64,000 nt of DNA from Natronorubrum thiooxidans (GTDB lineage Archaea > Halobacteriota > Halobacteria > Halobacteriales > Natrialbaceae): NCBI RefSeq assembly GCF_900156475.1, contig NZ_FTNR01000002.1, positions 310,001-374,000 on the forward strand. Direction: 5' to 3'. Shown here one piece after another: positions 1 to 8,501 of this stretch. Within the stretch, counting starts at the first letter, position 1, and every line of letters begins with the position of its first letter. A program made the translations under genes and the position numbers. The notes under the pieces are model-generated. The model saw only the letters and a list, made by a program, of their open reading frames with translations. It did no database searches and had not been told where the DNA came from.

Positions 1-390
1 GCTGAGAACGCCCTCGAGCGCGCGTTAGCGATCGCCGACCGGGAAGCGGCAGTCGTACACGTGCTGACGGTCATGGACACCGCCAGCGGGCCGCTGGCGT
101 TCGGTGTCGAAGACGTCCACGAACTCGTCGAGGCCAAAGAGCGCCTCGTCGACGAACTCGTCTCGAGCGCCGACGAGTACGACGTCGACATCACAGGAGC
201 CGTTCGGCGCGGTCGCCCCGCCGAGGAGATCATCAGCTACGCCGACGAACACGGTATCGACCAGTTCGTCCTCGGGCGAACCGGGCGTGGAGCGGTCACG
301 GAAGCGCTGCTCGGGAGTACGGCCGATCAGGTCGTCCGCACGGCGACGATTCCCGTCCTCGTCGTTCCCGACGCCGTTGACGACGAATGA
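1..390 (+). CDS. Universal stress protein (UspA family), 5' end outside window
   Basis: The frame is open from base 1, so the start lies upstream of the window. The visible 129 residues carry the C-terminal half of a Usp fold, including the G-x2-G-x9-G-S/T type ATP-binding loop (GRTGRGAVTEALLGST) and the terminal strand ending in VLVVP. Usp proteins are small cytoplasmic nucleotide-binding proteins linked to stress survival; the precise role here is unknown. It is followed after 91 nt by a second Usp gene on the same strand. Confidence 0.85.
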   Translation, partial: AENALERALAIADREAAVVHVLTVMDTASGPLAFGVEDVHELVEAKERLVDELVSSADEYDVDITGAVRRGRPAEEIISYADEHGIDQFVLGRTGRGAVTEALLGSTADQVVRTATIPVLVVPDAVDDE

Positions 391-481
391 GATGTCGGTT
401 GGCACTCGCGTCCAACTGCGTTCGGAGGCGGGACCGTCGACTAGGTTTACTATCGACTCTCTCTAACAGTCTGCTACGATC

Positions 482-907
482 ATGTCGCGATCGATTCTCG
501 TCGCACACGACGGTTCGCCACACGCACAGGCTGCATTGAGTTACGCTCTCGAGACGTTTCCGGGTGCGCGACTCGTGGTTTTTCATGCGATCGATCCGTT
601 CGAGGTGACCCCAGACGAGGCGGGGCTATCACCGTTGACCGAAGAGTGGCTCGAGGACCAACACGCAGAAGCGGCCGCGCTCTTCGAAACTGCGCTCGAG
701 GATGTCGACACAACGGCCGTCACAGTCGAAACCGAGACCGCAGTCGGCTCGCCAGCACAGACGATCGTCGCCGCCGTCGAGGAGACGGACGCCGATGGGA
801 TTGTCGTCGGGAGCCGTGGCCGTGGGAACGTCGCCGAGGCGCGGATGGGGAGCACCGCCGAACTCGTCGTCAAGCGTGCGAGCGTTCCGGTAACGGTCGT
901 CCGATAG
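482..907 (+). CDS. Universal stress protein (UspA family)
   Basis: A full-length single-domain Usp of 141 residues. It starts with the typical first strand (SRSILVAHDGS) and carries the complete ATP loop with G110, G113, G123 and S124. It ends at PVTVVR as the family usually does. It is tandem with the truncated Usp upstream and convergent with a third Usp at 923-1384, only 15 nt away. The ATP-binding type is clear from the motif; the cellular partner is not. Confidence 0.93.
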   Translation: MSRSILVAHDGSPHAQAALSYALETFPGARLVVFHAIDPFEVTPDEAGLSPLTEEWLEDQHAEAAALFETALEDVDTTAVTVETETAVGSPAQTIVAAVEETDADGIVVGSRGRGNVAEARMGSTAELVVKRASVPVTVVR

Positions 908-922
908 CAGCGACGGCGTCGA

Positions 923-1384
923 CTACTCGTCGGCTGCTTCGCGAACGACGGTGACGGTCACTGGCGAGCGGGCGACGACCAACTCCGCGACGCTGCCGAG
1001 TAACAGCCGGCCCGGTCCCGTCCGTCCGTGCCCGCCCAGAACAATCCCATCGATATCGTGCTCCTCAGCGTAGTCGACGATTTCGCGAGCGGGATCGCCG
1101 GTCTTGCTTTCGGTGGTGAGAGCAGCGTCGTGCTCGGCCGCCAGATCGCGAACTTCGTCGAAAATCAGTGCTTCTTCCTCGGCTGCTCGGTCGTACCATG
1201 CTTCGGAGCCGTGAGGTGGCTCGTTTCTGACGTCGATGGGTGTCATGGAGCTGTAGCCGGGCTCCGACGGATCGATGACGTGGAGCGCGACAACGGACGC
1301 GTCAGGGTGGATTTCGAACGCGTATTCGAGTGCCTGCTTCGACAGCGGCGAGCCGTCGACAGGGACGAGTAGTTGGCGAGACAT
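923..1384 (-). CDS. Universal stress protein (UspA family)
   Basis: A 153-residue single-domain Usp beginning SRQLLVPVDGS, with the ATP loop GGHGRTGPGRLLLGS near the C-terminus. A GTG codon directly precedes the ATG at 1384; the ATG is preferred because it aligns with other family starts. A TATA-like stretch with T-rich core lies near 1410-1420. It is convergent with the Usp at 482-907. Together with the genes at 1, 482 and 3229 it makes a local Usp cluster. Confidence 0.92.
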   Translation of the reverse strand: MSRQLLVPVDGSPLSKQALEYAFEIHPDASVVALHVIDPSEPGYSSMTPIDVRNEPPHGSEAWYDRAAEEEALIFDEVRDLAAEHDAALTTESKTGDPAREIVDYAEEHDIDGIVLGGHGRTGPGRLLLGSVAELVVARSPVTVTVVREAADE

Positions 1385-1521
1385 CACCTCTTCGTACTTC
1401 GCGGAGTCTCAAAAGACTATGCAAGGACTGCTCGAGCCGTCGACCTGTCTTGAGTCACGACTCCGTTCCGACTGACAGCATGCCTTTATGCGTGCCGTTG
1501 GTGTACGCCTGATCGCTCGCT

Positions 1522-1911
1522 ATGAACTACAAGGAATTCATCGGCCAGGTTCAGCACCGACTCGAGTATGCACAGTTCGGACAGGCAGTTCGGGCGACCA
1601 GAGCTGTCCTGACGACGCTCGGCGAACGCCTGCAAGAAGGGGAGGCGACCGATCTCGCCAGCCCACTCCCGATGGAAATCGATCGCTACCTGATCGACGC
1701 CGAGCACGGACAGCGCTTCGACTATCAGGCGTTTCTCGATCGGATCGCCGAACGCGAGGGTGTCGACCGACCCGACGCCAACTACCACGCCCAGCAGCTA
1801 CTGGCCGTCGTCGGCGAGATCGTTCCGGCGGGGAACCTCGAGAAAGTCAACAATCAACTGCCCGAGGATTTCGATCCGCTGTTCGAACTGATCGAGGCAC
1901 CTGAGGAGTGA
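1522..1911 (+). CDS. DUF2267 family protein
   Basis: A 129-residue protein starting MNYKEFIGQVQ, a hallmark start of DUF2267. It keeps the family pattern of paired helical repeats: VRATRAVLTTLGERL, then a central DLASPLP motif, then a second half ending with FDPLFELI. DUF2267 proteins are helical and of unknown function, often found near stress genes. Its stop overlaps the GTG start of the methyltransferase gene (GTGA), so the two are probably translationally coupled. Confidence 0.88.
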   Translation: MNYKEFIGQVQHRLEYAQFGQAVRATRAVLTTLGERLQEGEATDLASPLPMEIDRYLIDAEHGQRFDYQAFLDRIAEREGVDRPDANYHAQQLLAVVGEIVPAGNLEKVNNQLPEDFDPLFELIEAPEE

Positions 1912-2654
1912 CCGCTGACGAGCAGCCACCGGTCGCCGGCGACGAGTCGCCCTCGAGTACCGATGTCGACGGCGCTCCAAGCGAGACACCGCCGGGGCCG
2001 ATCAGCCGCGTCTCTCGGCCAAAAGGGGCCGCTCGGGAGTGGTACGACCGGATCAGCGAACGGTACGACACGTTCGCCGACCCGTTTGAGGCACCGGCAC
2101 GCACGGCAGGGATCGACCTCCTCGATGCACAGCCGGGCGAGTGCGTCCTCGACGTGGGCTGTGGAACCGGAACCGCACTCGTCGCGCTGTCCCGAGCTGT
2201 CGGGGCCGACGGGACTGCCGTCGGAATCGACCTCGCCGACGGGATGACTCGTGTCTCGAGAGGGGCGCTCGCTGATGCCGGCCTCGATTACGGCGTTGTG
2301 GTACTGGGCGACGCCGCGACGCTGCCGTTCGAAGACGATGCCTTCGATGCACTGTTCGTGAGTTTCGTCCTCGAACTGTTCGATACACCCGAGATGCTGG
2401 CCGTGCTCACGGAGTGGCAGCGCGTGCTCGCTCCTGGTGGCCGACTCTGTGTCGTCTCACTGTCCCGCCGTGGCGATGGGCCAGCGACGTGGCTGTACGA
2501 GTCAGTTCACACGCTGATCCCAACGCACGTCGACTGTCGCCCGATCTACGCTCGTGACACGCTTCGTGAGGCCGGGTTTCGGATCGACGACACACGCGAG
2601 GCAACCGTCTGGGTGTTCCCGGTCGAAATCGTTCGCTGTCGACTCGAGTCCTGA
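1908..2654 (+). CDS. Class I SAM-dependent methyltransferase
   Basis: A 248-residue protein with a disordered acidic N-terminus of about 40 residues followed by a Rossmann methyltransferase. Motif I is LDVGCGTGT at residues 81-89, followed by the acidic SAM-ribose binder in GIDLADGM and motif II in the region VVLGDAATLPFEDDAFDALF. The family resembles UbiE/Methyltransf_11, but the substrate cannot be told. It starts at a GTG that overlaps the DUF2267 stop codon, indicating a two-gene operon. A structured repeat follows its stop by 40 nt. Confidence 0.88.
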   Translation: MTADEQPPVAGDESPSSTDVDGAPSETPPGPISRVSRPKGAAREWYDRISERYDTFADPFEAPARTAGIDLLDAQPGECVLDVGCGTGTALVALSRAVGADGTAVGIDLADGMTRVSRGALADAGLDYGVVVLGDAATLPFEDDAFDALFVSFVLELFDTPEMLAVLTEWQRVLAPGGRLCVVSLSRRGDGPATWLYESVHTLIPTHVDCRPIYARDTLREAGFRIDDTREATVWVFPVEIVRCRLES

Positions 2655-2693
2655 CCGTGGCCACGAGCGAACAGAACAGGTCGCTCGAGGAGT

Positions 2694-2767
2694 CATACGG
2701 ACGCCTGTCGGTCAGTGCCGTTGCACCCGCGACCCACCCTGTAGGTGTGCTGGGACACCGTGACAGC
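2694..2767 (+). repeat. Dispersed structured repeat, copy 1
   Basis: This 74-bp copy begins CATACGGACGCCTGTCGGTC and ends GGGACACCGTGACAGC. An outer stem pairs CTGTC with GACAG and an inner stem pairs GCACCC-type with GGTGTGC-type sequence. It lies 40 nt after the methyltransferase stop, in the sense direction of that gene. Four relatives occur at 3750, 10067, 15793 and 26201. Confidence 0.7.
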
Positions 2768-2774
2768 GACTGGG

Positions 2775-3020
2775 TCAGTCGTCTTCGGACCGGTCGCCGT
2801 CGTAGGTGTCTCGGCCCAGCACGCGATTTGCCGGACACGTTTGTGCACCCGCAGACGCCAACAGCACTGCCGCAACCAGTAACATCGCTGCTGCAATGAG
2901 GCCTTGTCTGCCGGCTCCAAGCGATTCACCGAAGGCGATGGTCGCCATCGATGCACCGACGAATGCGAGCCCGCCGAGAAGTCGAACCGTCTTCTCCGTC
3001 TTGCCGACGTTTTTCTTCAC
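2775..3020 (-). CDS. DUF2892 (YgaP-type) small membrane protein
   Basis: An 81-residue protein beginning MKKNVGKTEKTVRLLGG, the usual start of DUF2892, followed by two membrane segments (about residues 14-35 and 45-63). The polar C-terminal tail contains one cysteine, in the stretch AGAQTCPANR. The GTG at 3020 is chosen because upstream in-frame sequence has no family similarity; another GTG lies at 3029. In bacteria this domain is the membrane part of the rhodanese YgaP. Here it stands alone, convergent with the methyltransferase gene. Confidence 0.75.
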   Translation of the reverse strand: MKKNVGKTEKTVRLLGGLAFVGASMATIAFGESLGAGRQGLIAAAMLLVAAVLLASAGAQTCPANRVLGRDTYDGDRSEDD

Positions 3021-3228
3021 GACGACCACTCCATCCAGCTGCCGTCTCGATACTGCACCAACCGAAGCGTTCGAACAGAACACGTTCCGAATGTCATGAT
3101 CGATTTTCCGTGCCCTCGTCCGAAATACGTGTCGCAATCGGGTCTTGGACCGTCCCATCCACTCGTGTTCACGCGAGGAGAGCCGTGAGTGATCGAGCGC
3201 TGTGTCTCGAGTCAGTCCGTCCGGGCCG

Positions 3229-3666
3229 CTATCGAACGATCGTCACTGGCACCGCTGCCCGCCGGGTAACCGTTTCGGCAACGCTACCGAGCAGGATCCG
3301 TGAGATGCCCGAGCGACCGTGGCTCCCCATGACGATGTGGTCGACGTTCCGGTCGTCGGCGGCCCGCAGAATCGTGTGGGACGGCCGGCCAGTTTCGACA
3401 GCCGTCTCGAGCACCGTCGACGAGGAGTAGTTCCCCTCCTCGAATCGGTCTGTGGCCTCGTCACAGAGTTGTTCGCCGCGCTCGCGCGCTCGGTCGAACG
3501 TCGTGCTGTCGTAGTAGCCGCTGTCAGAACCCGCGTAGACGCCGTCGGCTGGATCGATGACGTGCAAGATCGTGATCCGCTCGCCGTCGTACTGGTCGAA
3601 CGCATAGTCTACCGCGTCCCACGACGATTCGGAGCCATCGAGCGGCACCAAGACGTGTTTCGTCAT
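3229..3666 (-). CDS. Universal stress protein (UspA family)
   Basis: A 145-residue Usp starting MTKHVLVPLDGSESS. It has the ATP loop GSHGRSGISRILLGS and ends PVTIVR. A longer frame exists upstream, but the ATG at 3666 matches the family start. This is the fourth Usp in 4 kb. Structured repeat copy 2 lies in its upstream region. Confidence 0.92.
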   Translation of the reverse strand: MTKHVLVPLDGSESSWDAVDYAFDQYDGERITILHVIDPADGVYAGSDSGYYDSTTFDRARERGEQLCDEATDRFEEGNYSSSTVLETAVETGRPSHTILRAADDRNVDHIVMGSHGRSGISRILLGSVAETVTRRAAVPVTIVR

Positions 3667-3749
3667 ACCGGAACGACGGGATCCGACACCAAAATCTTGT
3701 TCATGAGTTCCGAACGGAGACACTCCACAGCACGGTATTCAGACGGTCT

Positions 3750-3819
3750 GCTGTCCCGGTGTCTCGGCGCACCCCGAACGGTTGCGGGTGCACCGAAACT
3801 GACGGACAGGCGTCCGTAT
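3750..3819 (-). repeat. Dispersed structured repeat, copy 2
   Basis: Read on the minus strand, the element begins inside the stop codon of the SDR gene (TGATACGGAC) and ends at GGGACAGC. ACGGAC and GTCCGT form a small 5' hairpin. An inner stem pairs GGTGCACCC with GGGGTGCGCC, and CTGTCC pairs with GGGACAG. It is clearly related to copy 1, in inverted orientation about 1 kb away. Confidence 0.72.
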
Positions 3820-4640
3820 CAGATAACGTTCTGTAGGATGCCACCGTCGACAGTAACTGCCTGACCGGTAATGTTTCGGTTCTCAGCCAAGAAGACTGCA
3901 AGTCGACCCATATCGTCCGGTGTCTGGTCACGTCCCATCGGAATAACTCGTTCGATGGTTTCCTCGTAGGATTCCTCGAGTTCAGGTGTCAGCACGTCTT
4001 CCCACATCGGTGTCTGGACAATTCCTGGGCAGATGGCATTGACCGTTACGTCCGGTGCGAGCTCGAGGGAAAGCGACTTTGTCAGTCCGAGCACAGCGTG
4101 TTTCGATGCACAGTAGTGTCCGAGACCGGCCGCGCCGATGTCGCCGGCAATCGAGGCGGTGTTGATGATGCTCCCCTCCGACTCTCGAAGATGTGGAATT
4201 GCGGCCTTCGAGACCAGGAATACCCCTTTCGCGTTCACGTCCATGATCGAGTCCCATTCGTCCGCTGCCATCTCCTCGACAGGCGTGACGGTAATAATGC
4301 CGGCATTGTTTACGAGCAGATCGAGTCCGCCGAACTCCGAGACGGTCTCGTCGATCAGCGCGTCGACCTGCTCCGGTTTGGTCACGTTGCACTCGACGAC
4401 ATGGGCCCGCTGTCCTTGGTCTTCGATCTGCTCAACGACCGCCTGTGCCCGCGTCGCACCGCTGACTTCCTGTGAGGACTGCTGATTGTACGCCGTCTCG
4501 AGGACGTCCACATCAGCAATGACGATGTCGCTTCCCGCGGACGCCAGTTCTGTTGCGATACCGCTGCCGATATCTCCACCTGCGCCGGTAACGATCGAGA
4601 CTGCCCCATCGAGCGATGTTCGTTCTACCATGATCGACAT
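3819..4640 (-). CDS. SDR family oxidoreductase
   Basis: A 273-residue classical short-chain dehydrogenase/reductase. It has the nucleotide-binding TGAGGDIG motif at residues 18-25, NNAG at 111-114, and catalytic Ser163, Tyr176 and Lys180 (YCASK). An aspartate after the second strand (IADVD) suggests NAD(H) preference. The length and the C-terminal GQAVTVDGG motif fit the 3-oxoacyl-ACP reductase-like group, but the substrate is not determinable. A TTTATGAT element near 4663-4670 would give a leaderless start at 4640. Confidence 0.9.
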   Translation of the reverse strand: MSIMVERTSLDGAVSIVTGAGGDIGSGIATELASAGSDIVIADVDVLETAYNQQSSQEVSGATRAQAVVEQIEDQGQRAHVVECNVTKPEQVDALIDETVSEFGGLDLLVNNAGIITVTPVEEMAADEWDSIMDVNAKGVFLVSKAAIPHLRESEGSIINTASIAGDIGAAGLGHYCASKHAVLGLTKSLSLELAPDVTVNAICPGIVQTPMWEDVLTPELEESYEETIERVIPMGRDQTPDDMGRLAVFLAENRNITGQAVTVDGGILQNVI

Positions 4641-4774
4641 GCTAGTTCGTCACATGTTATCATAAACGTATGCGACGCTCGCACACTCGAGAACCGCGAC
4701 AGTGTACCGTCTGCGAAGACACTCCGGATCGTTGTAACTGAACCTTTTCTCACTTCGACCTGTACGCGTAGTGT

Positions 4775-5215
4775 ATGACAGGCCTTCGCTGGGTGCAACT
4801 GTCCGAACAGGAGCGAAACGAGTTCCTGGGAACCGGCGGCATTGGCGTGCTCTCGTTTGCAACGAGTGGGGACGAGCCGCCGGCGTCGTTCCCGGTTTCG
4901 TACGGCTATTACGACGATGCCGAAGACTTCTACTTTCGGCTCTCCTTTCCGCCAGGGAGTACCAAAGAGACGGTCATCGACAACCCAGTGTCGTTCGTCA
5001 CCTACGCCGAAGGCGATGACGGCTGGCGCAGCGTCGTCGCCGCCGGAACGCTCGAGGAGCTCACCGAGCTTCCACACGAGTCGGTCGCCGTACAGGGGAT
5101 GTGGGCGGTCGAAATTCCGACGGTCGACGTCTTCGATCGACCGCGGTCGGAGATCACGTTTCACGATTTTCGGCTCGATCCCGAGACAGTGAGTGGTCGG
5201 AAAGAAACCAGCTGA
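4775..5215 (+). CDS. Pyridoxamine 5'-phosphate oxidase-like FMN-binding split-barrel protein
   Basis: A 146-residue single split-barrel domain. The pattern ERNEFLGTGGIGVLSFA, then PVSYGYYDDAEDFYFRLS, then VSFVTYAE is typical of the haloarchaeal PNPOx-like family. These bind FMN or F420 and act as small reductases or nitroreductase-like proteins; this one lacks anything that fixes the substrate. The start is the ATG at 4775. Its 3' end lies 31 nt from that of the convergent VKOR gene. Confidence 0.8.
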   Translation: MTGLRWVQLSEQERNEFLGTGGIGVLSFATSGDEPPASFPVSYGYYDDAEDFYFRLSFPPGSTKETVIDNPVSFVTYAEGDDGWRSVVAAGTLEELTELPHESVAVQGMWAVEIPTVDVFDRPRSEITFHDFRLDPETVSGRKETS

Positions 5216-5246
5216 TCACCGACCCCGGGAGAGCGAAATCGCGCGA

Positions 5247-5837
5247 TCAGGTTCCTGGGATCGGTGCCAGCGTGAGACCGTACATCGCCGTCACCGTCAT
5301 CCCGATGATCGCGACGAGCAGCGGCGGCCAGATCCGTGTACTGGAGACCGGCGGAGCGATACGACCGCCGCCGAGATACTTCACGACGAGTTCGATCGTG
5401 AACAGGCTCGTCGTCGCCGCCGCGGACATCATACAGAACGGGCAGATCGCCCCGATCACGCCCAGTTGCAGGTAGACGAAGTACGCCGACGCGCCCAGCC
5501 CACCGAGCGTGATCAGGAAGATCCCTCGCTCGAGCAGGTCGTGTTTCGTCTCGAGCCAGAGCCCGCCCAGGACGAGCATCGTGGCGTAGTAGCCCGCGCC
5601 GAGTAAGGCAAGCGGGATCGGGCCAACGTACGCCCACGCGCTCGTGATCACGGCCATACTTCCCTCGGGTTCGATGCCGGACGGGAGCGGGAGCGCCCAG
5701 AAGTGCACCGCGGTGAGGAAGATACTGGCGCCCCACCCGATGACCGCGATACCCAGAAAGGCACCGAGGAGTTTGTTCACGTAGCGTTGTGCGCCGTAGG
5801 ACTGCGTCGTACTCGTGTTCGAGATGGATTCGCCCAT
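5247..5837 (-). CDS. Vitamin K epoxide reductase (VKOR) family protein
   Basis: A 196-residue four-to-five-helix membrane protein with the VKOR active-site pair C132-P-F-C135 and the conserved GPIPLALLG segment after the first loop. VKOR proteins pass electrons from thiols to membrane quinone and so drive disulfide formation outside the membrane. The protein has only these two cysteines. The loop region at residues 51-68, where VKORs usually carry a shuttle cysteine pair, has none. A palindromic operator at 5874-5890 and a TTAAG TATA element near 5866 place the transcript start at the ATG. Confidence 0.88.
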   Translation of the reverse strand: MGESISNTSTTQSYGAQRYVNKLLGAFLGIAVIGWGASIFLTAVHFWALPLPSGIEPEGSMAVITSAWAYVGPIPLALLGAGYYATMLVLGGLWLETKHDLLERGIFLITLGGLGASAYFVYLQLGVIGAICPFCMMSAAATTSLFTIELVVKYLGGGRIAPPVSSTRIWPPLLVAIIGMTVTAMYGLTLAPIPGT

Positions 5838-5873
5838 TGTATGCTGCTGTATAGACTATTCGAACTTAAGACT

Positions 5874-5890
5874 TTGTGTGATTACCACAA
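5874..5890 (-). promoter_or_regulatory. Palindromic operator upstream of VKOR TATA box
   Basis: TTGTG-N7-CACAA is a perfect 5-bp-arm palindrome with a 7-nt spacer. Read toward VKOR it gives GTATTGTG, then CACACAA, then AGTCTTAAG. It therefore overlaps or abuts the BRE position just before the TATA element. It matches the sites at 7534, 16762, 19188 and others in sequence and spacing. Confidence 0.75.
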
Positions 5891-6101
5891 TACTACACAC
5901 AAGTGGACGGGCTGAGTCGATCGATATCGCACGAGCGTTCCGTCACTCGAGTCAGTAGTAACCAAACTGCTAGCAAGTTTGCACTGCTAAAAGCCACGTT
6001 TCCACGATGGGGGACCAGGAATGATAACAGCACGGAACGTAGAAGTTAGAATTGTCCATAAAACGCAATACTAGTGCGAAGCGGCGATCGAGTCGAACGC
6101 G

Positions 6102-7142
6102 CTAGTCGTCCGCCTCGACGGCGACAGCGGTCTCGGATTGAGATGCGACAGCCTGCTCCTCGAGCCAGGATTCAGCGTCGAGCGCGGCCATACTCCCGGT
6201 TCCGGCAGCCGTGATCGCCTGTCGATAGTCGGGATCCATCACGTCACCCGCGCCGAAGACGCCCTCGACTGCGGTTTCGGTCGTCATCCCCTCGAGGGTC
6301 TGCAGATAGCCCTCTTCGTCGAGGTCGACGGCCGTCTCCTCGAGAAACGTCGTGTTCGGGACGTGGCCGACGCCGTAGAAGATCCCGCCGACGTCGACGT
6401 CCTCCGACTCGACGTCCTCGTCGGAGCCGAGTTTCTCCTTCGGGCGGCCGTCGGGGTGGCTCACCAGCGTCGCACCGGTGACACCGTCGTCCTGGGAGCC
6501 GTGGATCTCGAGTAGTTCGGTGTTCCAGCGGAACTCGATCTGGTCGTGTTCGCGGGCACGACGAGCCATGATGTCGGAGGCGCGCAGTTCGTCGCGACGG
6601 TGAACGACCGTGACGGTGTCGGCGAACTTCGCGAGGAAGAGCGCTTCTTCCATCGCGCTGTCGCCGCCACCAATCACGAGCACGTCGTCGCCGCGGTGGA
6701 ACGCGCCGTCACAGGTCGCACACGTCGAGAGGCCATAGCCCATCAGCTCGTCTTCGTTTTCGGCCCCAACCCAGCGCGCGCTCGCGCCGGTTGCGACGAT
6801 CAACGACTGCGTTCGCAGCGTCTCGTCGTTCGACAGTTCGAGAGCGAACGGTCGCTCCTCGAGCGCCGCGTCCTCGACGGTGCCGTGGACGAACTCGGCA
6901 CCGAACCGTTTGGCCTGTTCTTTCCCGTTCTGGATCAGTTCCATGCCGCCGATCCCCTCGGGGAAGCCGAGGAAGTTCTCGACCTCGGTCGTCAGCGTCA
7001 GCTGGCCGCCTGGCTCCGGCCCCTCGAGTACGATCGGCTCGAGGTCGGCGCGTGCGGCGTACACTGCCGCCGAGAGCCCGGCGACGCCGGAGCCGACGAT
7101 CACGACGTCGTGGACGGTCGCGTCAGGTGTGTCCTCGTTCAT
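6102..7142 (-). CDS. trxB: Thioredoxin reductase (NAD(P)H:FAD)
   Basis: A 346-residue flavoprotein disulfide reductase. It has the FAD Rossmann motif GSGVAG at residues 17-22, the redox pair C141-A-T-C144, a second Rossmann motif GGGDSAMEEA, and HRRDELR, which indicates NADPH-type phosphate binding. The C-terminal FAD motif is GVFGAGDV. It reduces thioredoxin. Its start codon overlaps the stop of the thioredoxin gene upstream (ATGA), so the pair forms an operon controlled from 7534. The C-terminal tail is slightly longer than in bacterial TrxB. Confidence 0.95.
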   Translation of the reverse strand: MNEDTPDATVHDVVIVGSGVAGLSAAVYAARADLEPIVLEGPEPGGQLTLTTEVENFLGFPEGIGGMELIQNGKEQAKRFGAEFVHGTVEDAALEERPFALELSNDETLRTQSLIVATGASARWVGAENEDELMGYGLSTCATCDGAFHRGDDVLVIGGGDSAMEEALFLAKFADTVTVVHRRDELRASDIMARRAREHDQIEFRWNTELLEIHGSQDDGVTGATLVSHPDGRPKEKLGSDEDVESEDVDVGGIFYGVGHVPNTTFLEETAVDLDEEGYLQTLEGMTTETAVEGVFGAGDVMDPDYRQAITAAGTGSMAALDAESWLEEQAVASQSETAVAVEADD

Positions 7143-7498
7143 TCAGTGTATCCCTCGATCATGTCGCGCAGTCGGTCTGCCGGCAGCGCGCCGGTGTGCT
7201 GTTCGACCTGCTCGCCGTCCGCGAAGAGCACGAGCGTTGGGACGCCGCGGACGCCATAGGCTCCGGCGAGTTGCTGGAGGTCGTCAACGTCGACTTTCGC
7301 GACGACGGCGTCGGTTTCGCTCGCCAGCCCCTCCATAACGGGCTCGAGCATCTGACATGGCCCACACCACGTCGCAAAGAAGTCTACGAGGACGACGTCG
7401 TGGTCCGCGACGACCTCATCGAGGTGACCTTTGCTCTCGATGTGGACGGGTTCGTCGGGAGACTGTCCGGGTGAGCCGCTGTGTGCATCAGTTGCCAT
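7139..7498 (-). CDS. trxA: Thioredoxin
   Basis: A 119-residue thioredoxin with the canonical active site W-C45-G-P-C48, the preceding strand VVLVDFFAT and the cis-proline loop RGVPTLVLF. It reduces protein disulfides in the cytoplasm and is recycled by the overlapping trxB. The ATG at 7498 is preferred to the adjacent GTG at 7501 because the CTTTAAAC TATA element (7522-7529) lies about 27 nt upstream, giving a leaderless mRNA. The regulon palindrome sits just beyond this TATA box. Confidence 0.95.
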   Translation of the reverse strand: MATDAHSGSPGQSPDEPVHIESKGHLDEVVADHDVVLVDFFATWCGPCQMLEPVMEGLASETDAVVAKVDVDDLQQLAGAYGVRGVPTLVLFADGEQVEQHTGALPADRLRDMIEGYTE

Positions 7499-7533
7499 CA
7501 CGCTCTTCTATGGGCTGGTAGTGTTTAAAGGTT

Positions 7534-7550
7534 TTGTGTGAATTGCACAA
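7534..7550 (-). promoter_or_regulatory. Palindromic operator upstream of trxA-trxB TATA box
   Basis: TTGTG-TGAATTG-CACAA is a perfect-arm palindrome. In gene direction it is followed after three bases by CTTTAAAC, the TATA element. Layout and spacing match the VKOR site almost base for base, which supports common control of VKOR and the thioredoxin system. Confidence 0.78.
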
Positions 7551-7720
7551 TACAGGAATGGGTCGAGCTCGCGTCGAAGCAAGCAGGGATACATTGGCGA
7601 TGATCGAACAGCCTTCATTCCCCGAATAACTCCCGTTTCGCGCAGTGGAACGTTCTCTCGAGTAGACTGTGTGATGAGCAAACACGAATCAGTGTTTCGA
7701 AATCTGTGCAACGCGGACGA

Positions 7721-8356
7721 TCACGCAGGAACGTGAAAGCGACCGAAATACCCGACTCGAGTGCCCGCGAACGCGTCGAACTCGAAGCCCTCCCGACTGG
7801 CTCGCCGGCGAAGCGTCGGTCGGGTAACGAAGTGAGGATCCGGGAGCAGTTCTCCGACGACGAGGCGGCCACCGGGTTTCACCACGCGGTAGAGTTCGGC
7901 GAGTGCTCGCTGTTGATCGGGGATTTCACCGAGGGTGAGGACCAGATATGCGGCGTCGAACGTGTCGTCGGGATACGGCAGCGTCTGTCCGTCGGCGTGG
8001 ACTGGGACGACGTTTGTACAGTCTCGAGCAGTCGCCTGCGTCCGGAGTTGCTCGAGCATCCCTCGCTGGACGTCGACCGCGTGGACCGTGCCACCCGGCT
8101 CGAGCTGCCGTGCGATGGGGAGCGTGTAGTGCCCCGTTCCAGACCCGACCTCGAGGATGCGCTCGCCCGACTGTGGTGCGAGCAGTGCTCGCAAACGGGT
8201 CCGCGTGATGACGGGCCGCGGGAGGTCGATCCAGCGTCGGCGGGCGTACGGACACGGGGACGGGTGCTGCCGCCAGCGAAGCGCGTACGCGACGCCGGCG
8301 ACGGCGACGAACCCAAGCAACCCGAGGAGTGCTCGGGTGACGCGTCGAGTGACCAT
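7721..8356 (-). CDS. Membrane-anchored class I SAM methyltransferase
   Basis: A 211-residue protein with an N-terminal hydrophobic segment (about residues 8-27) followed by a methyltransferase domain. Motif I is EVGSGTGH at residues 69-76, then an acidic residue in HAVDVQRGM and a motif in PYPDDTFDAAYL. The start at 8356 is preferred over an upstream TTG or ATG because an AAGCCTTAG TATA-like element lies near 8383-8390. The substrate is unknown; UbiE-like quinone or lipid methyltransferases look similar. It is divergent from the DUF302 gene. Confidence 0.82.
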   Translation of the reverse strand: MVTRRVTRALLGLLGFVAVAGVAYALRWRQHPSPCPYARRRWIDLPRPVITRTRLRALLAPQSGERILEVGSGTGHYTLPIARQLEPGGTVHAVDVQRGMLEQLRTQATARDCTNVVPVHADGQTLPYPDDTFDAAYLVLTLGEIPDQQRALAELYRVVKPGGRLVVGELLPDPHFVTRPTLRRRASREGFEFDAFAGTRVGYFGRFHVPA

Positions 8357-8501
8357 CGGACGTGGGTTGTCGACGGATCGACTAAGGCTTTGATTCTGGC
8401 GCCATCGTGAGCGAAGTCGTCCAGTAACGGCTCGTCGTCGCTCTCTCGAGACTGCCACTGCCACCACAACAGCCATGCCTATCCATGTGGTCTTGTACAA
8501 T

